From: Firmicutes bacterium AM31-12AC
GTDB lineage: Bacteria; Bacillota; Clostridia; Lachnospirales; Lachnospiraceae
Assembly (NCBI GenBank): GCA_003480425.1
Contig: QUJA01000013.1
Coordinates: 1 to 64,000 of the forward strand
Direction: 5' to 3'
Length of the DNA: 64,000 bases
The notes beneath the pieces were generated by a model, which saw only the letters and a program-made list of their open reading frames with translations, was not told the DNA's origin and made no database searches. Below, piece after piece: positions 16,427 to 25,742 of this stretch. The position numbers and the translations under genes are program-made. The first letter of the stretch is position 1. Every line of letters starts with the position of its first letter.

Positions 16427-19114
16427 TTAACTAAAAAAATCAAACTCGTCCACCGCAAAGGCAATGTCAATCTGAAATGGCTCCCGCTGTGGCATCTGTA
16501 ATCCCTGTTCATCTGCAATTACCAGATAATAAGTAGCTGTATTGCTGTATTTCAGAGATTTCAAATTAAACTGACAACGGAAAGTTCTTTCTGCACCATT
16601 ATCGCTGGTCTTATCTGCAATAATCTTCTGAATATCACTAATCTGTTTGCCGTCCTCATCTGTAAAATAAACTTGATAGGTTGCTGCTTCACGATTTGTA
16701 CTGACCGCATCTTTTTGATAGAAGTTCAACGAAAAAATCATATTGCTGATTTTACGGTTTGCAGACAGTAAATTGACCGTTACCGGCTTAGTATCATATT
16801 TCTGCTTATTTCGCTTATATTCCATAGAATCGTTGCGGAGATAATGATACTCAATCACTGGAACAACCATTTCCTGCAAGCTGATACCACCATGCACAAA
16901 ATTCATTCCGCCACCATTCATTTTGATACGAATACTTTCTCTCGGTGCAAATCCATCGAATTCCGTATTTCCGCCCAAGAATTTTACAGGCATCAAGTAA
17001 TCTGGTTGCACACCCTTCTGCATAATTGCATATCTTCTGCCATACTCTGCACATCGCCTGATACTTTCTTTTTTTGTAATGTCAGAGTTTGTTACATCCA
17101 CGTCAAAAAATCCTCTTTTATCTACTTTGTCCTCTTCCTTCAAAGGACTGTATGTATAAAGAAATCCATGGTCTGCCGTAATTAGAATATTCGTTCCGCC
17201 AAATTCATTTACAATGATACGCACGAGGTTCTTCAATTCTGAAATCGCCTTGTCACACGCAGCAAAAACAGCAGTATCCGAAGTGTGGCTGGCTTCATCT
17301 ATGGTATCGTGGTAAATATAGACCACATCCATACCTTTTACTAAAGCACTTCTTTCCGCTCGTTTCATAGCAATGATGTCATTGTACTTTAAAGCCACGC
17401 TTGCCGAATCTTCTGTTTTCAGAACCTTATCCCTATAAGTACTTGCCGTAGACTGTCCATCTGCCAAAACCGTCAAAATATCGTTCCGAACCTCTACTGT
17501 CAGTTCTTTGTGCGGCAACAAAGCTGCCATACCAAACTTTGTAGTAGAAGGGAAGATACTCTGCATACTACTGATAGAAACCTTACTTTGCGTTTCTCGC
17601 TGAAGCTGATCTGCCATCGTAGCTGCCACTTCATAACGCATGGCATCTGAGATAATTACAAATACTTTCGTATCCGAGGTTTGGATACGGGAACGGTAAA
17701 AATCCTCCTGTTGTGGTACTTCCAGAACTTTACCGTAAGTTGCCAGTTCATCCGCACATACATCCGACCAGTTGTTGCCCAACTCACCTAAGAACCAATG
17801 ATTATAGAGTCCTTCCACTTTATCGACAACGTGCTTAAATAGATCATCCAGCAGAATATTGGAAGTCTCCAAACTCTTTTGAAAACTAAGATGGAACAAA
17901 CGGTAATAAGTGTCCATCTGATAGTAACTCTCTGTATATTCTTTCCAGATACTTTTCGCTTCTGCGGTATGGAATCCGGCAGAATGTTCCTTAAAGAAAC
18001 TTTGCATATTCGCCACTTGTAAGATACCGTCATAAAAATTCTCAAATGGCTCATACCATACACAAGTTCTCCGTTTTTCAACGGTATTCGTAATGGTATC
18101 CACATCAATGATATGGTCACTGATCTCTGTCATTAGCTTTGTCAGAATTACTTCGTTAATACACGGAAAGCACTCTGTTCCTACCAAATCTTCTACTGTC
18201 AGCTTTTCAAAACGCTGATACAGACGAGCTTCATCCTCAACATAACGTGCCACATCATATAATTGCGGAATGTCCCGGCCCAGGCCGCCCTCTCTTCCAG
18301 CTTCGCTGGAATTCACCTTGTCACTATGAAGCCATTCAGAAATAAAATCATAGCAATATGCCTGATGGGATATGGAAATAAAACTGTCCAGTCCCGCAAG
18401 ATATTCCTGCCGCATGGTACGGGTCGCTGCAGTTAAAAGCAGATGAATTGCCAACTGCCCAAGATCTGGTTCTTCCTCTACAAATCCACTTCCCTGACGA
18501 ACCATCGCCCAAAAAGCTGCGTCTGCATGATATTTTACAAAATCCTGATAAACCGTATTATTATTCAAATCCAGTCCCGCCCGGAACACACTACGGAGAA
18601 TCATATTAGGCTGTGCATCTTTCAATCCACAGATTGCCGCCATGACAGCCATGTGTAACTGTGCCGGTGTTTCCGGAACTTTATTCTGTGTGCTGACTTT
18701 CAATCGGCGGTCTTTCGCATTGAAATAAGCACGATAATTTTTAACCTGTTTCCTCATTGCCGGATTTGATATAAGTCCCATCTCATCCATCCAGATAGAA
18801 ATCAGATCTGCCCGGAACTCCTCACTGTAAAGCTCCACATCCAGAAGCCAGTTATCATCCGGGCGGTTATATGCTAATGGACTGTAAACCAGATAGTTTG
18901 TGGTCAGATCGTCCACCGAAAGCAGTTTCTTCACAGAAAACGCATTATTGCCAGTCAGAGCAATCACCTTTGCATTGTCCAGAACCACTTCGTCCAGCTT
19001 ATCCTCAAATTCCTTATCTTCGTCATACCAGAAGATGATACGACGCTGATAAAACTCCGGCAGAGGTGCAACAAACCTGCGGTTTAAGTCCTGTATTACT
19101 TTGTCTGTATCCAT
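16427..19114 (-). CDS. pglZ: PglZ, BREX-1 phosphatase-fold protein
   Basis: An 895-residue type-A PglZ. The alkaline-phosphatase superfamily core shows metal-site elements VIISDAMRYEVAA (~residue 475), YIYHDTIDEASH (~residue 600) and ILITADHGFLYT (~residue 645). The N-terminal part is the PglZ-specific helical region. PglZ is a core BREX protein required for methylation and defence. It starts 6 nt after the AlbA_2 ATPase gene and ends overlapping the brxL frame. Confidence 0.93.
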   Translation of the reverse strand: MDTDKVIQDLNRRFVAPLPEFYQRRIIFWYDEDKEFEDKLDEVVLDNAKVIALTGNNAFSVKKLLSVDDLTTNYLVYSPLAYNRPDDNWLLDVELYSEEFRADLISIWMDEMGLISNPAMRKQVKNYRAYFNAKDRRLKVSTQNKVPETPAQLHMAVMAAICGLKDAQPNMILRSVFRAGLDLNNNTVYQDFVKYHADAAFWAMVRQGSGFVEEEPDLGQLAIHLLLTAATRTMRQEYLAGLDSFISISHQAYCYDFISEWLHSDKVNSSEAGREGGLGRDIPQLYDVARYVEDEARLYQRFEKLTVEDLVGTECFPCINEVILTKLMTEISDHIIDVDTITNTVEKRRTCVWYEPFENFYDGILQVANMQSFFKEHSAGFHTAEAKSIWKEYTESYYQMDTYYRLFHLSFQKSLETSNILLDDLFKHVVDKVEGLYNHWFLGELGNNWSDVCADELATYGKVLEVPQQEDFYRSRIQTSDTKVFVIISDAMRYEVAATMADQLQRETQSKVSISSMQSIFPSTTKFGMAALLPHKELTVEVRNDILTVLADGQSTASTYRDKVLKTEDSASVALKYNDIIAMKRAERSALVKGMDVVYIYHDTIDEASHTSDTAVFAACDKAISELKNLVRIIVNEFGGTNILITADHGFLYTYSPLKEEDKVDKRGFFDVDVTNSDITKKESIRRCAEYGRRYAIMQKGVQPDYLMPVKFLGGNTEFDGFAPRESIRIKMNGGGMNFVHGGISLQEMVVPVIEYHYLRNDSMEYKRNKQKYDTKPVTVNLLSANRKISNMIFSLNFYQKDAVSTNREAATYQVYFTDEDGKQISDIQKIIADKTSDNGAERTFRCQFNLKSLKYSNTATYYLVIADEQGLQMPQREPFQIDIAFAVDEFDFFS

Positions 19115-19120
19115 GCCGCA

Positions 19121-20575
19121 TTATCTCCCTTCCGTATTTTTTACATAAATTGTACTTCTTGAAGCACCTTCTTTTCTCAACCAGCCGTTTTCAACCATTT
19201 TAACCAATATTTCTCTGGTTCTACGCTGTTTGATGCCAAGAAGTTTCATCGCCTGTGCCGTTGTAATGCCGGCATTTTCCGATACATACTTATAAATTTG
19301 CTGTTCCTGTTCATTTGCCGGCACTTTATCGGCGGTTTCCCGGCGGTTTAACGGCGGTTTAACGGCGGTATCGAGGTCATTGAGGTCAGCAGTGCCGTCA
19401 ACCTGACCTCGATAAATATTGATACGCAAATCAACTTCGCCGCCAATGAACTCCGGCTCCCGCAGTCCGGCAGCTTTTACTTTATCAATAATTCTCGGAA
19501 TACCGCTTCCCCAATGCTCGATCAGGTTCATATAAGCAAACGCATGGGCGAGGGCTTCATTTCTGATTTTGGAATAGCCTTCTTTCATACGCTCCATAGT
19601 TTGTCCCATCGGCAGCTTTCCTGGAGAAGTAATTTCCAATCGGTTGTCATATACGGCAACCTGTATCGTACCATGATCCAGATAACTACGATGTACCATA
19701 GCATTGATAATCAACTCACGAATGGCATCCGGTGGAATCTCATAAATATCCTGCCGATAAATTCCCACAATGGTCGCACCCAGATGAATATTTCTCAGAA
19801 CAAACTGAAATGCTTCATCTATCTGCTCCCAAAGCGGACCGGTATATTCTCTACGGTCAACAAATACTGCTTTCGTTGTACCTTTGAACACACCACATTG
19901 CGTTGCAACATGAAGTCCACCGTTGCCTGTCAAAATAGCAAAAGCATTGGACGGATAATCCTTTCCATCACGTTCAATCAAAACACCCCAGGAACGCAGC
20001 TGCTGTCTTCCCACATCTTTAATCGCTGCTTTCTGTTCCTCTGTACGGGCATTTTTAACAGCCTGCTCTTTCATAGCTTTACAAAGGACATCAATATCTT
20101 TATCTGTAACATTTAACCCAGTACATAAAGCCTGATCGTAGTAACGATTACTGCCCTCAAACAACAATTCTTTTATCATATACTCGTCGGCAAGGCGGGT
20201 AGTTCCGGCAACCCGGACATATACACCGCCATCTCTGCCAAGAGTTTTGATATAATAGGGGCGCTGTCTACCCTCAGAAACCTCTACCACAATGACAGTC
20301 TTACCATCAACCGTCTGTAACGTAATATCCGGGATAATTGCCGGTTCACAGCTGTCTGATACAGCATTTGCAATGGCATCCATTTTCTTGAACACATCTT
20401 CTTTGTCAAAGCCGACAACCTCTCTGGTTTTATCGGTAATTCCGAAAATGATTTTTCCTCCGGTTCCATTTGCAAAGGCAACCACAGACTTCATATATTT
20501 GATACTTTTATCCGGCAGGTTCTCTTTGAACTCCACATTCTTCGATTCTCCTGTAAGAATTTCTTCTATGGTCAT
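19121..20575 (-). CDS. AlbA_2 (Schlafen-type) GHKL-like ATP-binding protein
   Basis: About 484 residues in three parts. Residues ~1-130 are an AlbA_2/Schlafen-like domain (ESKNVEFKENLPDKSIKYMK; FANGTGGKIIFGI). Residues ~270-390 are an HATPase_c_4 (GHKL-like) region with the N-box ELIINAMVHRSYLDHG and EHWGSGIPRI. After a linker there is a C-terminal winged helix (ITTAQAMKLLGIKQRRTREI). Proteins of this make-up occur often inside BREX and other defence loci and are usually considered accessory regulators or nucleic-acid binders. The linker is encoded by an 11-bp tandem repeat (19331-19374). GAGGTG precedes the start. Confidence 0.88.
   Translation of the reverse strand: MTIEEILTGESKNVEFKENLPDKSIKYMKSVVAFANGTGGKIIFGITDKTREVVGFDKEDVFKKMDAIANAVSDSCEPAIIPDITLQTVDGKTVIVVEVSEGRQRPYYIKTLGRDGGVYVRVAGTTRLADEYMIKELLFEGSNRYYDQALCTGLNVTDKDIDVLCKAMKEQAVKNARTEEQKAAIKDVGRQQLRSWGVLIERDGKDYPSNAFAILTGNGGLHVATQCGVFKGTTKAVFVDRREYTGPLWEQIDEAFQFVLRNIHLGATIVGIYRQDIYEIPPDAIRELIINAMVHRSYLDHGTIQVAVYDNRLEITSPGKLPMGQTMERMKEGYSKIRNEALAHAFAYMNLIEHWGSGIPRIIDKVKAAGLREPEFIGGEVDLRINIYRGQVDGTADLNDLDTAVKPPLNRRETADKVPANEQEQQIYKYVSENAGITTAQAMKLLGIKQRRTREILVKMVENGWLRKEGASRSTIYVKNTEGR
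19331..19374. repeat. 11-bp tandem repeat in the AlbA_2 ATPase linker
   Basis: Four adjacent 11-bp units read GGCGGTTTCCC, GGCGGTTTAAC, GGCGGTTTAAC and GGCGGTATCGA. Because 11 is not a multiple of 3, gain or loss of one unit would shift the frame before the C-terminal winged helix. A 10-bp inverted repeat (ATCGAGGTCA / TGACCTCGAT) follows directly. Confidence 0.8.
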
Positions 20576-20618
20576 CATAACACCTCGCTCTCTTTGACAG
20601 TCCCAACCACCATATTTT

Positions 20619-21521
20619 TTACTTGATTGATGAAGATATTGCGCTCAATGCTTTGTTTAAGGCATCCTCATCCGCTTGCCGTTTTCTTAAGCTTTCCCAC
20701 ATACCAAGTATCTGATAAATACATTCTTTCACAATAGGAAAATACTTTCGACATTCCTCTTCACTTAGCTCATGAATACCTTTGCTCAGAATCCCATAAA
20801 TAGTTGTATTTTTTATGAGTACCTCTGGTAGATACCCCTCTAACATCTTAATTCGTTCAGCTACCCTTGCCTGTTCAAATTTCTCATCATTAACCCTATC
20901 TCCCGCATTTACTTTTGCCTGATAAATAAGCCTTTCAAGAATTCGTCTTAAATAAACATATGAACCCGCACCAACACCACTTGCAAACAGTCCTATAGCT
21001 GTTCCAAGCTCTTTACGGTCTTCCTTAGAAATCACATGCTTATAAGCATCTAATTCTGGAAATGTCATGTCTGCAACAGATGGATACTGCCCAATTTTTG
21101 TCATTGAATTATCTGTTGTCAGAACAATATAATCCAAATGATGCTTCTCGTCCATTGAACAAATATATTCCAATTTCATTAATCTCGTTGTATCAGCTAT
21201 TTGCCAATTTATCCATTTCCATTCTTCAGCAAAACTCTTTTCTTGTTTGGCTTTGGTTCTAAATATCATATTTTGAAGTGACTCTATTTCCTCACCAAGA
21301 GATGCACACCTAATCTCTTCATCCCCATCTAGACTCGTTTCAAAATAATACACAATAGGCTTCATGTAAAAAACACGCTCTTGCTTGCACTCTTTGCAAT
21401 AAGCACTAATTTTAACATTTCCTTTAAGCAACTCAATTAAGTCAGCAATATTATCTTCACAAATTTCTTTAGAATCATATAATCCCGCAGTTTGTAAAAA
21501 CGTAGTAAATATATTGTCCAT
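20619..21521 (-). CDS. 300-aa hypothetical BREX-associated protein
   Basis: Family not recognised. Residues ~36-45 carry a CxxC pair (AYCKECKQER), and further on YICSMDEKHH places a Cys and two His that could complete a zinc site. A small Gly/Ala-rich hydrophobic helix (TAIGLFASGVGAGSYVYLRR) lies at ~175-195, and the C-terminal third is helical and charged. AAGGAGGG precedes the ATG. It sits between pglX and the AlbA_2 ATPase, in the same transcript, and is not a BREX core gene. Role in sensing or in a separate defence step is open. Confidence 0.75.
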   Translation of the reverse strand: MDNIFTTFLQTAGLYDSKEICEDNIADLIELLKGNVKISAYCKECKQERVFYMKPIVYYFETSLDGDEEIRCASLGEEIESLQNMIFRTKAKQEKSFAEEWKWINWQIADTTRLMKLEYICSMDEKHHLDYIVLTTDNSMTKIGQYPSVADMTFPELDAYKHVISKEDRKELGTAIGLFASGVGAGSYVYLRRILERLIYQAKVNAGDRVNDEKFEQARVAERIKMLEGYLPEVLIKNTTIYGILSKGIHELSEEECRKYFPIVKECIYQILGMWESLRKRQADEDALNKALSAISSSIK

Positions 21522-21536
21522 TTACGCACTCCCTCC

Positions 21537-24500
21537 TTATTTTATTTTAGCCAGAACATCCTGGAAAATTGCATAATTCTTCTTCACGCCATCGTCCAGA
21601 TCAATAGAAATCATCTGGTCAGCAAGGTGATGAATCTTTTCCTCGTAGACTCTGATTTCAGTATCCTGTGCCTGTAAGGTAGTCCGCTTTTTGTTCAGCT
21701 TCACACGCTCACCAGTGGAAGCGTTGGCAATGCGCTGTTCCAGATCGGCAATGGCAGTGCGATAACGAGCCTGCTGCTCATGCACATAATCGGTACGAAT
21801 GCGAGCAATGGTGTCCGGCTGATAGCGGTGCATATAAATCAGAGCCTTAAAGCCGTTCTTTTTTCCACTGTCAAACAGCCAGTAGATCGGGCGTTTCTGA
21901 TAAATCTTGCAATGGTCAGAGTAGAAATCACTCAGGAAGTAATTCCGAATCACGTCCTTCGGCTGACCTTTACCGCCCAGTGCATCAGCAATGAATTTCA
22001 GGTTTTCGTCTAAGGTATCTGTACCATAAACTGCTTCCACAAATTCTACAAATCGTCCAACAATATCATCCGTAAAATATTCATCGTCACAGATAGGGAT
22101 AATATTATCTTCATCCGGCATAAAATGCGTTTGCTTATAAAATTCAATCACATCTGGTTTACCATCACATAACCACGCTGCATCCTCATAAGTATTATAA
22201 TTCCATTTTCCACCTGCATAAACAAGTCCCTCTCTATAAATAGAGTAACGACCAAACATACAGCCAACCGCATAGGAAATGAAAGAACGAATATCTCTGC
22301 CGAGATCAGCCTTGCGGACAGTAACATCCTTATTCTCAACCTCCGGTGTTAGCTCATCCTGCAAACCATAAATATCAATGAAAATACGGTTCAATTCTTC
22401 CTCGTTGGCTTTCAGCTGATTGAAACGCTCGTCACATTCCGCCTGCCACTGGTCAAAGGCTTCGGCAATGGTAGGAACTTTGCGGAGTAACGGGTGATGT
22501 CGGAAATCCCATGAAGTTTCAAAAGAATCCCAGTCAGCTTTAGATAATTCCATGCAGTTTTTTACCTTATCAGTAATAATACTATTATCTATACAATTTT
22601 TATATGGCAACCTACTAACTGTTCCCGGATTACAATCAAGTGTAGGTGAAAGAATCTTTAAAATTGTAGATACAATCGGAGAATTCAAATAACCTAATAT
22701 CTGAAGTAATTCCTCGTGAGAAACTTGTTTCTGTGCAAAGCAAGTCGGTCCCTTAATGTCAAAAATAGATTCGTTTGAGGTAAATCTAAACATTGGTGTT
22801 CCAGATGCAATAGATGACCATGTTGCACCTTCAACGAAATAGAACTCGCTATTCCAACATTCACTATTTTTCTTTTCAATTTCTCCCAACTCTAATCTAT
22901 GTTTTTTGAAAGCCTTTATATCAAAACCGTTATTTTCCCAATCAACAACAAGGTCTAAATTTCCGTACCATTTACGTTGACTCCCACCTTTATTGTAGGA
23001 AAACCACTTGGTTCCATTGTTAAAATGATCCGTATTTATGTTTGATACTTCATGCCAATACCTCAAAAACAAATCATTATTTCCAGTCTGCATTCCTGCA
23101 CGGCAAATAAAACGATCTTTTATGGTACTATGTGAAAATAGTGGAAGCATTGTTCTTGGTAACCAGTATGATAACGGTGCGCCTTCAATCTCATAAGTTT
23201 CTGCTAAACTTGCGTTATAAATATTTTTATTTTCTAACAAAACACATTCTTTAGCATCATTATCTTCTATATTGTCTACTTTACAGTAAGCAGCTTGATA
23301 TTCATCGAGAATACCTTTACGCATTACGAATGTGCTGGTTTTTACAACCTCACCACTTAATTCTTCAAATACTCTTGAACCAAGATGTACCATATTCAAA
23401 TAATACATAGAAGAATATATTGTATTTCTTAATTGACCACTTCTCGTCAGACTCATCCAACCAAGTTGTGCAATCATTCCTAAAAGTCCACTTATTTTAC
23501 AGAATTCTCGACAGCGTAAAATAAATACCGTATATAAATCATTACGACCATCATCGTAATATTTTTTAACATAAGAAAACAATTTCTTACTCATTCCACT
23601 ACTTGCCATATATGGCGGATTTGTCACAACCACATCATATTTTTGTGCCAGTGCTTCTGCCACCTGTACCAACGGCAGTAATTCTCTCAATGCCGTTTCA
23701 CGGGACATGTTTATATCTTCCGTAATCTCTGCGAAACGGGCATACAAAGCTGACCAATCCTGCGGTGTTACAGTCAGAATAGAACCATATTCCTTTGCAT
23801 CAAGCAGTTCTCTGATGATGGTATCCATACCCGCTGTGAGCTTCATATCGCCATTACAGAAATAGTCCACCGCAAATTTATCTATATGGTTGCTCTCCAC
23901 AATTGCATATACATGGGGCTGAATACCACGGCTAAAGAAGCGACGGTCATACTGACGGGCTTTCATCATTACCGCAAAGTAAGCCAGCTGTGCTGCACGG
24001 TCATCAATATCCAGACCGTAAAGATTGTTCTCCACAATGCTCGCCACAGCTTCACGGGTGGTATATCCGTAGGATTCATAAATCTTCATCAGCACATCAA
24101 ACATATACGCAAGAATATGACCGGAACCGGAACATGGATCAATAACTTTCAGCTGATCCGGTGTCAGTGCGGCGTATTCTTTGCGAATCTCTGCCAGCTG
24201 TGCCTGCACTTCCGGCTCCTGCTCGGCTTCTTCCAGATAGTAATGCCATTTGGTATCTTCCGGGTCACGGTTTCCGGCAGCATAGGCAGACTGTTCTTCC
24301 TCGGTAGGAAGAAGCTGCTCTTTCACTTCCGGATGTCCCTCCAGCCATAAACGACCAAGACTGTTCTCTACCATGTAGCGAACAATCCAGTCTGGTGTGA
24401 AAAGCTGAGTTGCTGCAGGGATGTTTTCTTTTGTGATTTTCACATTCTTTTTCAGTGCTGCAAAAACATCGTCCTTTTTCTCACTGTTATAATACTGATA

Positions 24501-25118
24501 CAACCAACCGATAATCTGGACAGCATCCTTCCAATCATCCTCCGGTATCAGCTCGATCATCTGCTGAATGACACTGCCTTCACGGAGCAGATTGTCTGGC
24601 AGAAGAAGCTCAGTGTAATCTGCAATCTTCTGGAACATTCCCGGCAGAATCTTATTCAGAGCATTACACTGCACGATCAGCAAATATTTATATAGTTCTT
24701 CGGTCTTTTCGGCTTCTTTCAGCGCATAGACCTTTTCCATATCCAATCCATCCAAATCCAGATGAATGGCTTCGGTTATAATCTGCGGCTTAAAGTTGTT
24801 TTCCTCGTCCGTGAATACACGCACATGGGAAGGAATGTAGCCGTTGACTTCCATAAATCGTAGAGCAGAGAAGCGGTTGAACCAAGTGTAGGCAACCTCC
24901 TCCATGACCTGTTTATATCCTTTATCGTTAATCTCGGCAATCAAAGCCTGACGCTGTTTCTTTTCATCGGCAGTAAGGACTTTACCGCCAACGCTGTCCG
25001 CATTAGCATCCTCAATGTTGTCCTCTGTGATACCGTATTCCACACCTTTTAGTGAAACACGGGCGATCAGCTCTGTTCTTGCCCAGATAGCAAATTTTTT
25101 AATCGCATTCTTATCCAT
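21537..25118 (-). CDS. pglX: PglX, BREX-1 adenine-specific DNA methyltransferase
   Basis: About 1193 residues, full family length. SAM-binding motif I is VIDPCSGSGHILAYMFD (~residue 330); catalytic motif IV is VVTNPPYMASSG (~residue 515), the NPPY form of N6-adenine methyltransferases. A long C-terminal target-recognition half follows. It marks host DNA at a non-palindromic site and also takes part in phage exclusion. I chose ATG 25118 because GGAG lies 7 nt before it, giving an 8-nt overlap with the upstream gene. No homopolymer tract suggesting phase variation was seen. Confidence 0.95.
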   Translation of the reverse strand: MDKNAIKKFAIWARTELIARVSLKGVEYGITEDNIEDANADSVGGKVLTADEKKQRQALIAEINDKGYKQVMEEVAYTWFNRFSALRFMEVNGYIPSHVRVFTDEENNFKPQIITEAIHLDLDGLDMEKVYALKEAEKTEELYKYLLIVQCNALNKILPGMFQKIADYTELLLPDNLLREGSVIQQMIELIPEDDWKDAVQIIGWLYQYYNSEKKDDVFAALKKNVKITKENIPAATQLFTPDWIVRYMVENSLGRLWLEGHPEVKEQLLPTEEEQSAYAAGNRDPEDTKWHYYLEEAEQEPEVQAQLAEIRKEYAALTPDQLKVIDPCSGSGHILAYMFDVLMKIYESYGYTTREAVASIVENNLYGLDIDDRAAQLAYFAVMMKARQYDRRFFSRGIQPHVYAIVESNHIDKFAVDYFCNGDMKLTAGMDTIIRELLDAKEYGSILTVTPQDWSALYARFAEITEDINMSRETALRELLPLVQVAEALAQKYDVVVTNPPYMASSGMSKKLFSYVKKYYDDGRNDLYTVFILRCREFCKISGLLGMIAQLGWMSLTRSGQLRNTIYSSMYYLNMVHLGSRVFEELSGEVVKTSTFVMRKGILDEYQAAYCKVDNIEDNDAKECVLLENKNIYNASLAETYEIEGAPLSYWLPRTMLPLFSHSTIKDRFICRAGMQTGNNDLFLRYWHEVSNINTDHFNNGTKWFSYNKGGSQRKWYGNLDLVVDWENNGFDIKAFKKHRLELGEIEKKNSECWNSEFYFVEGATWSSIASGTPMFRFTSNESIFDIKGPTCFAQKQVSHEELLQILGYLNSPIVSTILKILSPTLDCNPGTVSRLPYKNCIDNSIITDKVKNCMELSKADWDSFETSWDFRHHPLLRKVPTIAEAFDQWQAECDERFNQLKANEEELNRIFIDIYGLQDELTPEVENKDVTVRKADLGRDIRSFISYAVGCMFGRYSIYREGLVYAGGKWNYNTYEDAAWLCDGKPDVIEFYKQTHFMPDEDNIIPICDDEYFTDDIVGRFVEFVEAVYGTDTLDENLKFIADALGGKGQPKDVIRNYFLSDFYSDHCKIYQKRPIYWLFDSGKKNGFKALIYMHRYQPDTIARIRTDYVHEQQARYRTAIADLEQRIANASTGERVKLNKKRTTLQAQDTEIRVYEEKIHHLADQMISIDLDDGVKKNYAIFQDVLAKIK

Positions 25119-25731
25119 AATTTTCTCCATCTTCTATTCGAACAGACAATTTCTTAATACCTTTATCAATATTCTCCATTGATTTTCTCAAATTATCAAC
25201 ACTATTCTTAAACTCATCCACTTCTGAAATATAGTTTAAAAATCCACTGTACTCTGAAAAATCGATTGCAATTTTTTCAATATAAGATTTGTTTTTCCCA
25301 TACTTACAATATTCGTAACCAATCCTTACTGTTTTTTCTTCAAAATCGTTTATGATATTAAAAACATTTGTATCAAATGAAATAACCCATTTCTGATTTG
25401 GAAAAATCACAATACTCGTCGATTCTTTCTTTTTTAATCGTTCCTGCGTTTTCGTTTGCAACTGTTTGGTAAAAGTTTCATTAAACGTCAAACTTTTAAC
25501 TTCCAATGGAACAGTGCCAACATTTCTCAAAACAATGCACGCCAACGTTGAGCGAACAAGTTCAAACGATATTTGCATATAAGGGCGATTTTTCTCACTT
25601 CGTTCCTTGAGCAAAAAGAAAATTGTAACCCATGAAGCAATTAGTGCTAATATTGAAATTGCACTATCCCAAGGAAAAGCTGAATTTTGCTGTTCAACTG
25701 CAATAACCAGTCTTTCAAGTAATTCTTCCAT
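25111..25731 (-). CDS. membrane-anchored hypothetical protein between brxC and pglX
   Basis: A 206-residue protein of unrecognised family. One membrane helix (~residues 23-41, SAISILALIASWVTIFFLLK) is followed by charged residues (ERSEKNRP), then a beta-rich soluble domain (~50-160: ISFELVRSTLACIVLRNVGT; STSIVIFPNQKWVISFDT) and a C-terminal amphipathic helix (FKNSVDNLRKSMENIDKGIK). The soluble part is predicted to be cytoplasmic because the helix is followed by positive residues. Its end overlaps the pglX start, so pglX translation is coupled to it. It is not part of the known BREX core. Confidence 0.78.
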   Translation of the reverse strand: MEELLERLVIAVEQQNSAFPWDSAISILALIASWVTIFFLLKERSEKNRPYMQISFELVRSTLACIVLRNVGTVPLEVKSLTFNETFTKQLQTKTQERLKKKESTSIVIFPNQKWVISFDTNVFNIINDFEEKTVRIGYEYCKYGKNKSYIEKIAIDFSEYSGFLNYISEVDEFKNSVDNLRKSMENIDKGIKKLSVRIEDGENYG

Positions 25732-25742
25732 AGGTACACTCC

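Noticed and set aside
16407-16427. Upstream ATG at 16427 as start of brxL
   Set aside because: It overlaps the pglZ stop, but the AGGAGG site sits between it and the ATG at 16406, which favours the latter.
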